Part shown: positions 36,538 through 48,115 of the stretch, one piece after another
How the letters are laid out: every line of letters begins with the position of its first letter
Numbering within the stretch: the stretch's first letter is position 1
Position numbers and translations under genes: made by a program
Assembly: GCA_016712665.1 (NCBI GenBank)
Contig: JADJQP010000009.1
Span: forward strand, 1-64,000
Origin: Bacteroidota bacterium
Lineage (GTDB): Bacteria > Bacteroidota > Bacteroidia > Chitinophagales > Chitinophagaceae
Length of the DNA: 64,000 nt
Direction: 5' to 3'
Notes under the pieces: generated by a model
What the model saw: the letters and a program-made list of their open reading frames with translations, nothing else
Databases searched by the model: none
What the model was told of the DNA's origin: nothing

Positions 36538-38296
36538 ATGTCCAAATCATTTCTTTTTCAATATCTTCGCCTTGTGAGAAATAGCGTTTTAGTACTTGTT
36601 TTATTCATCACTGGCCTGCAATCATCTTTTGCACAATCCCCATGGTATGAACCCAATTCATACGGCGATATTACCTTGCAAATGAATGAAACCCGGGGTT
36701 TTTATTCCACAAAAGACCATGGCAACCGATGGCTGAATTATTCTAACCGATATTTCCTTCGTGGCTCCATTGATTCTATCAGAAGAATGAGTGCCAATGC
36801 AGATACCCTTATTCAAATTACACTATATATTCCAAGTGCTTGGGATTTTAATTCGCGTTGGTTGCGTATTGACAATCCAGAATTTGTACAGAACAATTTT
36901 CAAGCCCCATCAAAAAAATCAATTTTAAAAGGAATTTACGACTATCAATCTCTTTTTTACACTTTTAATGAAGGTCAGTCCTGGCTTTCAATTAATCCAG
37001 TAATCAATGTTCAGGCAGGCCCTAAATCCCAATGGGGACATTCATACTGCAAAATACCCGTGGAATAGAAATGCGTGGTACATTTGGCTAAGGTGGGCTT
37101 TACTCTCGCATTACGGAAAACCAATGGTTTGCTAAGAATACGTAAGACCTTGGGGAGACAGTTTGGGTGCTGTACCTGGAGTGGGCTGGTGGAGAAAGTT
37201 TGACAGCACTGGTTTTGATTATTTCAGTGTAAAAGGATACATCAATACCAATTTGGTGAAGAACCATACTAATGCAGCCTTTGGCCACGATAAATTGTTT
37301 ATCGGCAATGGTTATAGAAGTTTAATTCTAAGTGACTTTGCAAAAGAGTATTTGTTCTTAAGGCTCAATTCTCACATTGGCCCATTTCACTACCAAAACA
37401 TATTTGCACAGCTGCACAACAAATTAACGCTGCCTGGTCCCTTGCCGGGGAATAGTTTGGTGCCCAAAAAATACATGGCCATTCACCGTGCTTCGGTGCT
37501 GATTAAAAAACGTGTTGAAATTGGGGTAACAGAAATGGTGGTATTTGATAGGGCGTCTTGGGTGACGGCGGGTTTGAGGTAGGTTACCTAAATCCTGTAA
37601 TTTTCTATAGGGCTGTGGAAAGCAATTTGGGTAGCCGAGATAATGCATTAATTGCTTTTGATGCAAAGGCATACATTTTAAAAAATGGCATCATTTATGG
37701 CCAATTTTTAATTGATGAATTTAGAATCAGTGAAATCAAATCAAATAAAGGATGGTGGGCAAATAAATTCGGATGGCAATTGGGTGCTAAATCTACACTA
37801 AATATCAAAAAATAACCCGCTGTTTTTACAAGGCGAAATAAATGCGGTAAAACCATTCACATATTCCCATTATCGCAGCAGTCAAAGTTGGAACCATTAT
37901 GGCCAACCCCTTGCCCACCCGCTTGGTGCCAACTTCAGAGAGATGCTTTTCAGGTCCATTTTTCAACCCGCACGCTTGCCTAAATTAAGATTCACCACCA
38001 CCATTATTTCAACAAAAAAAGGTGAAGACAGCGCATACTATACCGGCAAAAATTATGGAGGTAATATTTACAAATCCAACGATACCAGAATAATGGATTA
38101 TGGGAATAAATTGTTACAGGGAAATACAAGTAACATTCAAAATATTAGACTCGAATTGAGCTACCAATTTAAACACAATTTGTTCTTTGATTTTGGATTT
38201 CAAAAACGCATTCAAAGCGGCTGGAACAAACAGGAAGGCACTTGGGTGAATTTAGGTATTCGCTTAAATATTGAGCCCCTAAATGCGATGTATTGA
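36538..38296 (+). CDS. Wzi-like outer-membrane beta-barrel protein, several frameshifts
   Basis: Pieces 36538-37068, about 37060-37160, 37163-37582, 37558-37815 and about 37815-38296 form one protein of roughly 580 residues. The signal peptide ends ITGLQSSFAQS. NTRGIEMRGTF lies in an alternative frame near 37055-37090, then NGYRSLILSDFAKEYLFLRL, VEIGVTEMVVFDRASW and NNFGWQLGAKS-like strands, and the end LRLEL-like barrel strands to LGIRLNIEPLNAM. The pattern resembles the Wzi capsule-assembly family, which in gliding Bacteroidota includes RemB. The exact role is not clear. At least four indels interrupt it. Confidence 0.7.
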
Positions 38297-38344
38297 TGCA
38301 TTTCATCTTCTATACATAAATTGTATTTATTATTTTATACAAAT

Positions 38345-38376
38345 AAAAAAATGCCCCTAAAATAGGGGCATTTTCA
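38345..38376. terminator. Bidirectional hairpin terminator
   Basis: AAAATGCCCC, a short loop and GGGGCATTTT, with T-runs on both strands, lie between two convergent genes ending at 38296 and 38395. Confidence 0.85.
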
Positions 38377-38394
38377 AATACAACAAAACCCAAA

Positions 38395-39601
38395 TTATTG
38401 AATTACCAATTTCTTAGAAATGGCAATGGCTTCTCCTGTAATTGAAGTTCCTGTAGTGCGTATGATATACACTCCTTTTGAGAACTCAGCTACTTGTAGG
38501 TCAAAAATCATTTTCTCATCTGCTATATTTTCGCCTTCAAAAACGCTTTTAATGAGTTGGCCTTCTATATTATAAATTCCAATTTTGTAGTTGCCTTTTA
38601 GTGCAGATTCTATGGTGAATTCTGCAGATGCAGGGTTGGGATAAAAATCAAATGCGGTTTCAACATCTTCAGCAGCATTGGCATCTGGATTATACGCAGC
38701 AGATCCACATGCGCCAAGAGTTGCACCCAAATTCAAATAATAAGCCACACTACTTGTACTCACACATTTATTCGAATTGTTATAACAAGTGATACTTTAT
38801 TCAGTTTTGCACCACAACGAACATCTTTGTAATTGACAACTACCGTATCTCTTTTATTACATCCGTAACCATCTGTAACACTTACCCAGTAGGTAGTAGC
38901 CACGGTAGGGCAAACCGATTGTGAAGAAGCAGTAGAACCATTGGACCAAGAATAGGTATAACTGCCACTGCCACCGGTAACAGTTGGAGCCAATGTAGCG
39001 CAAGTTGGATTGGCGCCACGATATACCATTTTATCGGAACCCAATGAGGCCGTTAATGTAGTATAATAACAACGGGGGAAAACGTACAATTTGGTACATC
39101 CACCGCGAATATTTCCCGCACCTTCCATGCCCCTGCACCAGATAGAATCGGGCAATCCATTGGTAATAATTGAAAGAGAACCACAAACAGCCCGAACTGC
39201 ACCACATGTTGGTTGAATACAGGCCCAAATTTTATTCCATTGTGGAGACAAATAATACAAAACCGAGGCATCATATGCAACAGAATATTTACTATTGTCT
39301 ATGAGTTTCTACCCACAATGTATCCCCATTCATAGGGCTCTTTAAAAACAATTTGTCCATGGTATCTACCGTGGCATTTTGACTCAGTAAAAGGCAAAAT
39401 TGGTGGTCATTTGGTCAGCTCCATAACGGGTGCTTGATTTGCCACCACCCGCACAAAACGTGATGTCAATTTTGTACTTGTTGTTGCCCAAATTGGTGAC
39501 CCCATTCAGCGTAAAGAAGACAGATCGCAGGCGCCAAGAACACCTGAACTAAGGAATGCAGCACCAGCCAGCATACCTTTAATGGTTGATTTTAATTTCA
39601 T
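38395..39601 (-). CDS. T9SS-sorted secreted protein with PKD-like segment, frameshifted
   Basis: A start at 39601 (MKLKSTIKGMLAGAAFLSSGVLG) gives a signal peptide, then the frame breaks several times before 39260. Segment 38760-39260 includes TVTGGSGSYTYSWSNGSTASSQSVCPTVATTYWVSVTDGYGC, a PKD/SprB-like repeat. Segment 38395-38763 ends with a T9SS type A domain: DFYPNPASAEFTI, YKIGIYNIEGQLIKSV and FSKGVYIIRTTG. It is exported to the cell surface; the target or ligand is unknown. About 400 residues in total. Confidence 0.72.
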
Positions 39602-39714
39602 ACGATTGATTTTATTCGACTTCAAATCAAAATCTCTACATCCAATAAATATGAGGAAATGATTATTTGGCGCTTCAACCCATCTATACGGTAAGAGCCA
39701 ATGATTAGGGCGGG

Positions 39715-40788
39715 CTACAAGCTAAAATACATTTTGTTGGCGTTTACATGCTCTAAATGATGCTTTACCCTTTCTGCATGCGTGTCGGTAATAAAAATCT
39801 GACCAAAATAATCGTTTGCCACCAACTCCATCAATTTCCCTGCCCGTTGGGCGTCTATTTTTTCAAAAATATCATCCAACAACAACAAGGGTTTGTGTCC
39901 GGTTTTCTCTAAAAAAAACCTGTATTGTGCCAATTTCATTGCAATAACAAAACTCTTTATTTGGCCTTGTGAACCCATTTTCTTTAATGGAAACCCGTTA
40001 ATATTTAAATCCAAATCATCTTTATGAATTCCGCTGCTGGTGCGCATCAAAATCCTGTCACGTTCTCTATTATCGTCCAATATTTCCGAGAATTCTTTTT
40101 CATGCAATTCAGATAAATATTCAATATTTACTTGCTCATTGTTTCCAGATAGAAAAGAATAAAATTCATAAAACCAGGGCATGAAATCAGCAATAAATTG
40201 CTTGCGTGTTGCAAATATTTTACCCGCACTGGGTATCAATCGGGCATCAAAACTTTCGAGTACATCTGGATCCACATAGCGTCCTTCACATTTTTTTAGA
40301 AAGGCATTTCTTTGGTCTTGAATTTTTTTGTAAAATGACAAATTTTCCAAGTATTCACGGTTGGTTTGACAAAGGGTATAGTCCATAAACCGCCTGCGGT
40401 CTTCACTCCCATCCAAAACCAGCGAAATATCATAGGGTGTAATAAATACAGATTGAATAAGGCCAATATGGTCTAGTAAACGGCTGTATGTTTTGCCATT
40501 TTTTTTCACCGTTTTTTTACTTTTATCTGTAAAAGAAATGAGGATGTCGTATTCAGACTCGTCGACAAACCAACCATGCAATGAAAAAAATGCGGCCCCA
40601 GTGCGTATCAATTGTTGGTCAATTCCGTTGAAAAAACTCTTGGTATTCGACAAATAATAGATGGCATCCAAAATATTCGTCTTGCCGCTTCCATTGAGCC
40701 CTGTGATGGCATTAATCTGAGGGCCAAATTCGAAACTTTGTTCGGTATGGTTCTTAAAATCAAAAACTTGTAGGCGCCCCAAATGCAT
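39715..40788 (-). CDS. recF: DNA replication and repair protein RecF
   Basis: The protein has 357 residues. Walker A ITGLNGSGKTNILDAIYYL, middle SVFITPYDISLVLDGSEDRRRFMD, signature-like MGSQGQIKSFVIAMKLAQYRF and Walker B PLLLLDDIFEKID are in family order. It binds DNA at single-strand gaps and helps load RecA with RecO and RecR. The frame is intact. It is divergent from the lipoprotein gene, with no dnaA-dnaN neighbours. Confidence 0.97.
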   Translation of the reverse strand: MHLGRLQVFDFKNHTEQSFEFGPQINAITGLNGSGKTNILDAIYYLSNTKSFFNGIDQQLIRTGAAFFSLHGWFVDESEYDILISFTDKSKKTVKKNGKTYSRLLDHIGLIQSVFITPYDISLVLDGSEDRRRFMDYTLCQTNREYLENLSFYKKIQDQRNAFLKKCEGRYVDPDVLESFDARLIPSAGKIFATRKQFIADFMPWFYEFYSFLSGNNEQVNIEYLSELHEKEFSEILDDNRERDRILMRTSSGIHKDDLDLNINGFPLKKMGSQGQIKSFVIAMKLAQYRFFLEKTGHKPLLLLDDIFEKIDAQRAGKLMELVANDYFGQIFITDTHAERVKHHLEHVNANKMYFSL

Positions 40789-40839
40789 TTTGCAAAAATA
40801 CTTGACACTTTGATTGAAACGCTTATCTTCGTATTGAAT

Positions 40840-41418
40840 ATGAAAAAATATTTCGCTTTATCCCTTCTGGCGATCATATTATACTCCTGCTCAGGTGACA
40901 AGAAACCTGCGGCCAAGCCTTATAAATTAGACCGCAATAACTATGTAAAATTGGTAAAAGCCAATAAAATGATGTATGATTCTGTGCGTTATGATGGCAA
41001 ATTGGTGGAAACTTTTTATTACTTGCCCGACACCGGAAAGATAAGATTATACTACGATAGCAAAGGCACATTGGTGAGTTCAGAAAAATACAATGAACAC
41101 GGCCAAAGGGTGTTGCAAGAATTCTTTTATGAATCTGGTCAGAGGTCTCAGATGTATCCTATTGCAACATTTGATGATTTTAACCCCAATGGTTCAAGAC
41201 ATGGTTACTGTGAAGAATACTATGAAGATGGAAAGTTGAAATCAGTAAGTGAATACAAAAAGGGCCAGATGCTTTGGCAATTGGAATACACCAAAGAAGG
41301 TGCAAGCATGGATACCACCTTGTACGAATATGTGGAGCCCAAAATTGACCCCGAAAAACCGGAACCGGCTCCCAAAGTAAAAATTGAAAAAATCAAGACG
41401 GCAACTACTCCCAATTAA
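40840..41418 (+). CDS. Lipoprotein with MORN/YwqK-like repeats
   Basis: From ATG 40840 the protein has 192 residues. The lipobox is LYSC (MKKYFALSLLAIILYSC). YDSKGTLVSSEKYNEHG, QRVLQEFFYESGQRSQM, YCEEYYEDGKLKSVSEYKKGQ are YwqK/MORN-like repeats. The C-terminus is Pro, Lys and Glu-rich. A reading from 40783 would cross the recF start and the TATCTTCG box (40824-40831), so I use 40840. Function unknown; it is anchored in a membrane facing the periplasm or surface. Confidence 0.85.
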   Translation: MKKYFALSLLAIILYSCSGDKKPAAKPYKLDRNNYVKLVKANKMMYDSVRYDGKLVETFYYLPDTGKIRLYYDSKGTLVSSEKYNEHGQRVLQEFFYESGQRSQMYPIATFDDFNPNGSRHGYCEEYYEDGKLKSVSEYKKGQMLWQLEYTKEGASMDTTLYEYVEPKIDPEKPEPAPKVKIEKIKTATTPN

Positions 41419-41517
41419 GGAATAGGCATAATATCCCCTTTTTTGTCCACACCCCAAGCCTTATCCGGCTTTGGAAATTAACTTCGAAAACTGTTTCTAT
41501 ACACTTTATGCCGCAGT

Positions 41518-44500
41518 TTTACACTCACATGTTCATACCCAATATTCCCTGCTAGATGGGGCTGCCAACATCAAAAGTTTGGCAAAAAAGCCAAAGCAGA
41601 TGGGATGCCCGCATTGGCCATTACCGACCATGGCAACATGTTTGGTGCATTTGAGTTTTACCAAGCAGTTACCAAAGAAGGCCTTAAACCCATTATCGGT
41701 TGTGAGTTTTATATGGTTGCCGATAGGCACATAAAATCATTTAGTGGCGGACAAAAAGACCGCAGGTTTCACCAATTGTTACTCGCCCAAAACCAGCAAG
41801 GCTATCAAAATTTGAGCAAACTGTGTTCCTTGGGTTATTTGGAAGGATATTACAGTAAATTTCCGCGAATAGATAAAGAATTGTTGAAGAAATACAAAGA
41901 AGGATTAATTGCTACTTCTTGCTGTATTGGTGCAGAAATTCCTCAAGCAATTATTTGGAAAGGTGCTGCGGCAGCTGAAGAATTGCTCAAAGAATGGCAT
42001 GGTTTATTTGGTGATAATTTTTATATAGAATTGCAAAGGCACAATATCGAAAATATCGATGGAACTGGAATAAGCCAAGAGGATGTAAACCAAACCCTGA
42101 TTGGATTTGCACGCAAGTACAACATTCCAATTATTGCTACCAACGATTCACATTATACCGATAAAAAGGATGCCAATGCACATGATATTTTGTTGTGCAT
42201 CAATACAGGTGAATTTCAAAGTACCCCAAAAGCCACCAACGAAGAAAGTGGACGTGGATTCCGATTTGGATTTCCAAATGATGAATTTTTCTTTAAAACC
42301 ACTGAGGAAATGTCTGCGCTTTTTGCAGATATTCCTGAAGCTTTAGACAATACCAACAAACTCATTGATACCATTCAAACTCCAGAGTTGAGCAGAGACA
42401 TTATTCTGCCCAATTATGCACTGCCACAGGGGTTCTCTGATCAGAATGAATATTTACGGCATTTGTCCTATGAGGGCTGTAAAAAACGCTACGGAGGTGC
42501 TATACCAACCGATGTGGGTGAAAGGCTTGAATTTGAGTTGCAAACCATCCTCAATAGTGGATATGCGGGTTACTTTTTAATTGTGCAGGATTTTACCACA
42601 GCTTCCAGAGATATGGGCGTGTGGGTGGGTCCAGGAAGGGGATCCGCGGCGGGCAGTTTAATTGCATATTCTTTGGGAATTACCAATGTAGACCCCGTTA
42701 AATACGATTTGCTTTTTGAGAGGTTTCTCAATCCAGAAAGGGTGAGCATGCCCGATATTGATATTGACTTTGATGATCAAGGTCGGGATAAGGTTATTGA
42801 TTATGTAGCCAAAAAATACGGCGAACGCAGAATTGCCCAAATCGTTACCTACGGCACCATGGCGGCCAAAAGCTCTATCCGTGATGTGGGCAGGGTACTT
42901 CAATACCCGCTGTCTTCAACCGATAGAATGGCCAAACTTATTCCTGGAAGTTTTGGGCTGGATGTGCTGTTGCACAAAAATCCCGATGAATTGGCGAAAG
43001 ATGATACAAACAACCTTAAGCCAGAAGAAATAGAAAACATTAGGGAACTGCAAAATATATACAACAGCAAAGGACCCTGCAGCCCAAGTGCTTAAAGATG
43101 CCGAAAAATTAGAGGGCAGTGTAAGAAGTACAGGTGTTCATGCTTGTGGAATTATCATCGCACCAGAGGATATCGACAATTTGGTGCCTGTAAGTAAAAG
43201 CAAAGACTCTGCTTACATGCAAGTGCAATATGATGTAAATCAAATTGAAAAAGCGGGCTTGCTTAAAATGGACTTTTTGGGTTTGAGTACCCTAACCATC
43301 ATGAAAGATGCCATTCGGTTGATTGAAGAAACCACAGGAACTGTAATTGATGTGACCAAATACCCTTAGATGATGTAAAAACTTATGAATTTTTTCAACG
43401 TGGAGAAACCAATGGTATTTTCCAATTTGAAAGTCCAGGAATGCAAAAATATTTGCGCGATTTACAGCCCACACAATTTGGTGATTTAATTGCGATGAAT
43501 GCCTTATTCCGCCCAGGACCACTGAAATATATTCCCGATTTTATTGATAGAAAACATGGCAGAAAACCTGTGGTTTACGACTTGGCAGAATGCGAGGAAT
43601 ATTTAAAAGAAACTTACGGTATTACTGTTTATCAAGAACAGGTAATGTTGTTGAGTCAAAAATTGGCAGGATTTTCTAAAGGAAAAGCAGACGTATTGCG
43701 AAAAGCAATGGGTAAAAAGAACAAGCAAATGATTGATGAATTGAAAGCGGAATTCATCTCCGGTGCGCTTGAACGCGGTCATGCCATTGCGCCTTTGGAA
43801 AAAATCTATAGCGACTGGGAAGAATTTGCACAATATGCGTTCAACAAATCCCATTCTACTTGTTATGCTGTAATTGCAGTTCAAACAGCCTATTTAAAAG
43901 CAAATTACCCTGCACAGTTTATGGCGGCTGTGTTAAAAAGCAATATGGGTGATATTAAAAAATCACCTTTACATGGAAGAATGCAGGCGCATGGACACCA
44001 AAGTATTGGGTCCAGATGTAAATGAAAGTAGAAGTGCATTTACGGTTACACCCAGAAACGAAATCAGGTTTGGATTGAATGCGGTAAAGGGTGTTGGAGA
44101 AAATGCAGTAGAAGAAATTCTCGCAGAAAGGGATAAAAACGGTCCATTTAAAAGCATTTTTGACCTTACAGCAAGGGTGAATTTAAGGGCAGTAAACAAA
44201 AAAAATCTGGAATCCATGGCAAGGGCTGGGGCTTTCGACTTTGATGAAAGGTACCACCGTGCACAATACTTTAGCATAGAAGAGGATAAAAATGGAATTG
44301 ATTTGGCCATACGCCATGGTCAAAAAGTGCAAGCTGATAAAATTAGCGGGCAAACATCCATGTTTGGACACCAAAGTTCTGATGGAAACTCCAACTCAGA
44401 ATCGGAGCCCTCTTTGCCCCAAGTAGAACGCATGACCCTGCTCGATGAATTGCGAGCTGAGGAAGAAATGGTGGGTGTATTTCTTAGCAAACACCCCTTG

Positions 44501-45109
44501 GATACCTATCGTTTTGAATATGAAATGATCTCCAGCCACCCATTAAAAGACTTGGCAGAATTGCAAAACCTCAAGGAAAATCATGCATTTCAGGTAATGG
44601 GAATCATTACTTCGGTAAATGAAAGATTAAGTCAAAAAGGTGAGCCATTTGGGCGTTTCACCATGCTGGATTACTCTGGATCCTTTGAATTTGCAATGTT
44701 TGGAAAAGAATATTTGGAATACAAATCCATGCTTACCAAAGATTATATTTTGGTGATAAAAGGCAAATTTGAATACAACCAGCGCAATGATAGAACCTAT
44801 TGCAGGTTCCAACAATTGTCTTTGGCTTCAGATATTAAATCGGATACATTGGTAAAAAGTTTACAGGTAGATTTAAGCATGACAGATATTGAACAAGGTG
44901 CTGATTTAATTTTAACCAATATTTTAAATCAATATCCAGGAAAATGTGTGGTATGGGTAAACCTGATAGATTCTGTTGAAAAAATGGATGTAAAAATGGT
45001 TACCCGAAATGGACTTGAATTTGGCCAAGAAGTGCTGCAAATGTTGGATGAATTAAATATTAAATACACCCCCAGATTGGACGACAAATGGAAGGTTTTA
45101 CTCAATTAA
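41518..45109 (+). CDS. dnaE: DNA polymerase III alpha subunit, about five frameshifts
   Basis: Joined, the protein has about 1195 residues, normal for DnaE. The PHP domain starts HVHTQYSLLDGAANIKSL and continues ALAITDHGNMFGAFEFY. The polymerase core shows GPGRGSAAGSLIAYSL and PDIDIDFDDQGRDKV with catalytic Asp residues, then STGVHACGIIIAP and MNALFRPGPL. A helix-hairpin region and OB-fold (GIITSVNERLSQKGEPFGRFTMLD) end it. Breaks lie near 41525, 41590 (AAAAAA), 43075, 43362 and 43965 (AAAAAA). DnaE is essential and single-copy, so these are almost surely sequence errors. Confidence 0.95.
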
Positions 45110-45111
45110 AA

Positions 45112-45981
45112 ATGTTTGTTTCAGGATTTACAATAGCACGAAATGTAGTTAGGCAGATTATCCTATCAAGAAGCCATTTATTCGTTTTGCCTTTGTGCGA
45201 CGAATTTATTGTTGCCGTAGGGGCCAGCGATGATGCAACATTGACTTATATTCAAAGTTTTGATGACCCAAAAATTAAAATTATTGAAACCGTTTGGAAT
45301 GATGAATTAAGGGTGGGTGGTAAAGTATTGGCCGACGAAACCAACAAAGCCAAAGCAGCAGTAAACCCAAAAGCTGATTGGTTATTTTATATTCAGGCTG
45401 ATGAATGTTTGCACGAAAAATATATTGAAAAATTGCGCAAATCATGTTTGAAAACCTCAGTAACAAGTATTGATGGTTTGCTATTTGACTATACCCATTT
45501 CTACGGCAGTTATGATTATATAGGCGATTCTAGAGAGTGGTACCGGCATGAAATTAGAATTATCCGCAACAATCCCGATATTTATAGTTACAGAGATGCG
45601 CAAGGATTTAGAAAAGGCAATGATCTTAAATTAAATGTAAAAAAAACAGGTGCATCCATTTACCATTATGGTTGGGTAAAACACCCTAAAGAACAACAAA
45701 TTAAACAAAAGCAATTTCACCGGCTTTGGCATGATGATAATAAATTGCAAAACATGTTGCAAAGTGCAGATGAATTCGACTATGGCCATATAGATTCACT
45801 TGCAGCCTTTGAGGGCAGCCATCCAGAAGTGATGCAAAATAGAATTAAAAACCAAAATTGGGTATTTGACCATGATATTTCCAAGAAAAACTTCAATCTA
45901 AAAACCAAATTATTGCATTGGATAGAGAAAAATTTGGGATGGCGAATTGGTGAATATAAAAATTATAAAATTGTGCGATAA
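45112..45981 (+). CDS. Glycosyltransferase family 2-like protein
   Basis: The protein has 289 residues from ATG 45112 (MFVSGFTIARN). SGFTIARNVV, then LPLCDEFIVAVGASDDATL, VLADETNKAKAA, DWLFYIQADECLHEKY and HYGWVKHP are conserved in a Bacteroidota GT2-like group. Between 45150 and 45190 the frame slips twice and returns: the given reading is RQIILSRSHLFV, but the neighbouring frame gives ADYPIKKPFIRF, matching the usual ADYPIxEAI. So a short wrong stretch of about 15 residues lies in an otherwise intact gene. The start overlaps nothing, 2 nt after dnaE. Substrate unknown. Confidence 0.8.
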   Translation: MFVSGFTIARNVVRQIILSRSHLFVLPLCDEFIVAVGASDDATLTYIQSFDDPKIKIIETVWNDELRVGGKVLADETNKAKAAVNPKADWLFYIQADECLHEKYIEKLRKSCLKTSVTSIDGLLFDYTHFYGSYDYIGDSREWYRHEIRIIRNNPDIYSYRDAQGFRKGNDLKLNVKKTGASIYHYGWVKHPKEQQIKQKQFHRLWHDDNKLQNMLQSADEFDYGHIDSLAAFEGSHPEVMQNRIKNQNWVFDHDISKKNFNLKTKLLHWIEKNLGWRIGEYKNYKIVR

Positions 45982-46068
45982 TATCACTTAGATCAGCCAA
46001 AGCCGAATACACAACCCTTTTAGAATTAAATAAAACAACAAGCAGCACAAAACCATTAAATTGCAACG

Positions 46069-47292
46069 TTGAACAAAGAGGTAGACATATTGGTAATTGG
46101 TGGTGGTGCTGCTGGATTCTTCTCAGCCATTCATGCAAAAGCAACAAAACCCAAAGCCAGTGTAGTGATTTTAGAAAAAAGCAACAAATTGCTCTCTAAA
46201 GTTTTGGTAAGCGGTGGCGGTCGTTGCAACGTTAGTCACAACCAACCTGACCTTACAGAATTGTTAAAGGCATATCCTAGAGGCAAGTCTCTTTTAAAAT
46301 GGGTTTTGCGAAAATGGGGAGTGGTCAATACTGTGCGGTGGTTTGAATCGCATCATGTTTCCCTCAAAACTGAGGAAGATGGACGTATGTTTCCCAGCAC
46401 CAACGATTCATCAACAATTGCCAATGCCCTTTTGGATGCAGCGCAAAACTTGGGAATAGAAATTATTACTGGTAATGGATTGGAATCCTTACGGCCTCAT
46501 GAAAATGAATTTATGGTTCAAACCAAAGAATTTGAATTTGCTGCGAAATCTGTAATTATTGCCTGCGGTGGTTTTCCCAAAATAGAACAGTATCATTTCA
46601 TCAGCAATTTGGGCATACAAATAGAACCCCCGGTTCCTTCGTTATTTACTTTCAATATCCCCGACACACAATTGCATGATTTGAAGGGTGTAAGCACCCC
46701 CTGGGGCCGTGTGAAAGTTTCTGGACTTGATGGTTGGTTTGAAGGGCCCATACTGATTACCCATTGGGGCCTTTCTGGACCTGCAATATTAAAAGCTTCT
46801 GCATTTCTAGCCCGAGAATTGCACAGTGCCGCATATAAATACACTGTGTTAACTGACTGGACGGGCATGGGAGAAGAAGCCGCAAGAGAGCACTACATTT
46901 CTTATTTGTTAATGCATTCGGCACGTCAAATTTCCAATGCAAATCCATTTGAATTTCCCAGAAAATTATGGGAATTTCTATTGGACAGGGCTGAAATAAA
47001 ACCCGATAAATTGTGTAGGGATTTGTCGAAATCTGAAAAAAACAAACTGCTCGAAGTTTGCGTGAGAAGTGAATATAAAGCGAATGGCAAAACCACATTT
47101 AAAGAAGAATTTGTAACAGCAGGTGGAGTTGCACTTTCCGAAATCGATGCCAATACCATGCAATCCAAAAAAATACCAAATCTGTATTTTGCAGGAGAAA
47201 TAATTGATATGGATGGTATTACTGGAGGATACAATTTTCAAGCAGCCTGGGCTACAGGATACATTGCAGGAAGCAGCTCAGTGAAAAGATAA
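46069..47292 (+). CDS. HI0933-family FAD-dependent oxidoreductase (BaiN-like)
   Basis: The protein has 407 residues from a TTG start at 46069, the first in frame before ILVIGGGAAGFFSAIHA (FAD Rossmann motif). VSGGGRCNVSH, then FTPV-like middle segments, VTAGGVALSEI and GEIIDMDGITGGYNFQAAWATGYIAG are all family marks. The substrate of this flavoprotein family (also called aminoacetone-oxidase or BaiN-like) is uncertain; it is thought to oxidise or reduce a small molecule. The frame is intact. Confidence 0.9.
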   Translation: MNKEVDILVIGGGAAGFFSAIHAKATKPKASVVILEKSNKLLSKVLVSGGGRCNVSHNQPDLTELLKAYPRGKSLLKWVLRKWGVVNTVRWFESHHVSLKTEEDGRMFPSTNDSSTIANALLDAAQNLGIEIITGNGLESLRPHENEFMVQTKEFEFAAKSVIIACGGFPKIEQYHFISNLGIQIEPPVPSLFTFNIPDTQLHDLKGVSTPWGRVKVSGLDGWFEGPILITHWGLSGPAILKASAFLARELHSAAYKYTVLTDWTGMGEEAAREHYISYLLMHSARQISNANPFEFPRKLWEFLLDRAEIKPDKLCRDLSKSEKNKLLEVCVRSEYKANGKTTFKEEFVTAGGVALSEIDANTMQSKKIPNLYFAGEIIDMDGITGGYNFQAAWATGYIAGSSSVKR

Positions 47293-47350
47293 ATGGGGAA
47301 TGAATTGCTGAAAAAACAGAAAGTCATTCTTTTTTAAAACCCAATAAAAC

Positions 47351-47358
47351 TAAATTTG
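47351..47358 (+). promoter_or_regulatory. -7 box (TAAATTTG) before the methyltransferase gene
   Basis: A perfect TAnnTTTG match, 6 nt before ATG 47365. Confidence 0.5.
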
Positions 47359-47364
47359 CAGTTC

Positions 47365-48093
47365 ATGCGATACAGGCAGGTACTCTATTCAAACTATCAC
47401 AGCACCCAAAGTGGACGAGCATCCAACGTTGATGCAGCAGCACTTTTGATCGCGAGAAAAGGCAATTTTAAGGGAAATCCGCCATTATTGACAACACCAA
47501 TCCCCCAAGCGGCCATATTCGATATGGGCTGTGGCAGCGGCAGTTTGCTCAAAGCCTTACAAGAGTCTGGCTTTCAAAACGCAACTGGTATGGATATCAG
47601 TCCAGAACAAGTGGCAATTGCCAAGCAAATGGGCGTTGAAAATGTGGTTGAAGGCGATGCGCTATTGCATGTTGCCCATTCAGAAAATAGCTTTGACCTG
47701 TTGCTGGGCATGGACATCATTGAACATTTCACAAAAGATGAGTTGGTGGATTTGTTGCAAAACATCCGCAAAAGCCTAAAACCAGGTGGTAAGGCAATAT
47801 TTCGAACTCCCAATTTGGATGCTTTTATTAGCTCTGCATTTGCAAACGGCGATTTCACACATGAAAATTACATGAATGCTTCATCAGCCCAACAAGTATG
47901 CTTGGCCTGTGGATTTAAAAATGTAAAAGTGTTGCCAGGAGTAATGAAAATAGAAAATCCTGTTAAAGAAATATTGCGCAAATTCGCTGCTACTGTGGTG
48001 AATTTCCGATTCAAATTGTACTTATTTGCTACCGCTAGAAGCAGTAAAAACGTACTTTGGAGTCCAAATATGGTTATTATTGCCCAAAACTAA
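47365..48093 (+). CDS. Class I SAM-dependent methyltransferase
   Basis: The protein has 242 residues. Motif I is FDMGCGSGSLLKALQESGF, followed by GMDISPEQVAIAKQMGVENVVEGDAL, then FDLLLGMDIIEHFTKDELVDLL and PGGKAIFRTPNLDAF. This is a Methyltransf_23-like sugar or small-molecule methylase. The N-terminus RQVLYSNYHSTQSGR is typical of such enzymes in polysaccharide clusters, which may suggest a glycan or lipid substrate, but neighbours here do not settle it. ATG 47365 is preferred over the TTG 9 nt upstream. Confidence 0.9.
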   Translation: MRYRQVLYSNYHSTQSGRASNVDAAALLIARKGNFKGNPPLLTTPIPQAAIFDMGCGSGSLLKALQESGFQNATGMDISPEQVAIAKQMGVENVVEGDALLHVAHSENSFDLLLGMDIIEHFTKDELVDLLQNIRKSLKPGGKAIFRTPNLDAFISSAFANGDFTHENYMNASSAQQVCLACGFKNVKVLPGVMKIENPVKEILRKFAATVVNFRFKLYLFATARSSKNVLWSPNMVIIAQN

Positions 48094-48115
48094 ACAACCA
48101 AATATTCTAACTTAA

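Noticed and set aside
41518..45109. Intein or split-gene explanation for the dnaE pieces
   Set aside because: The breaks are single-base shifts with no inserted sequence and no intein motifs; the protein is continuous.
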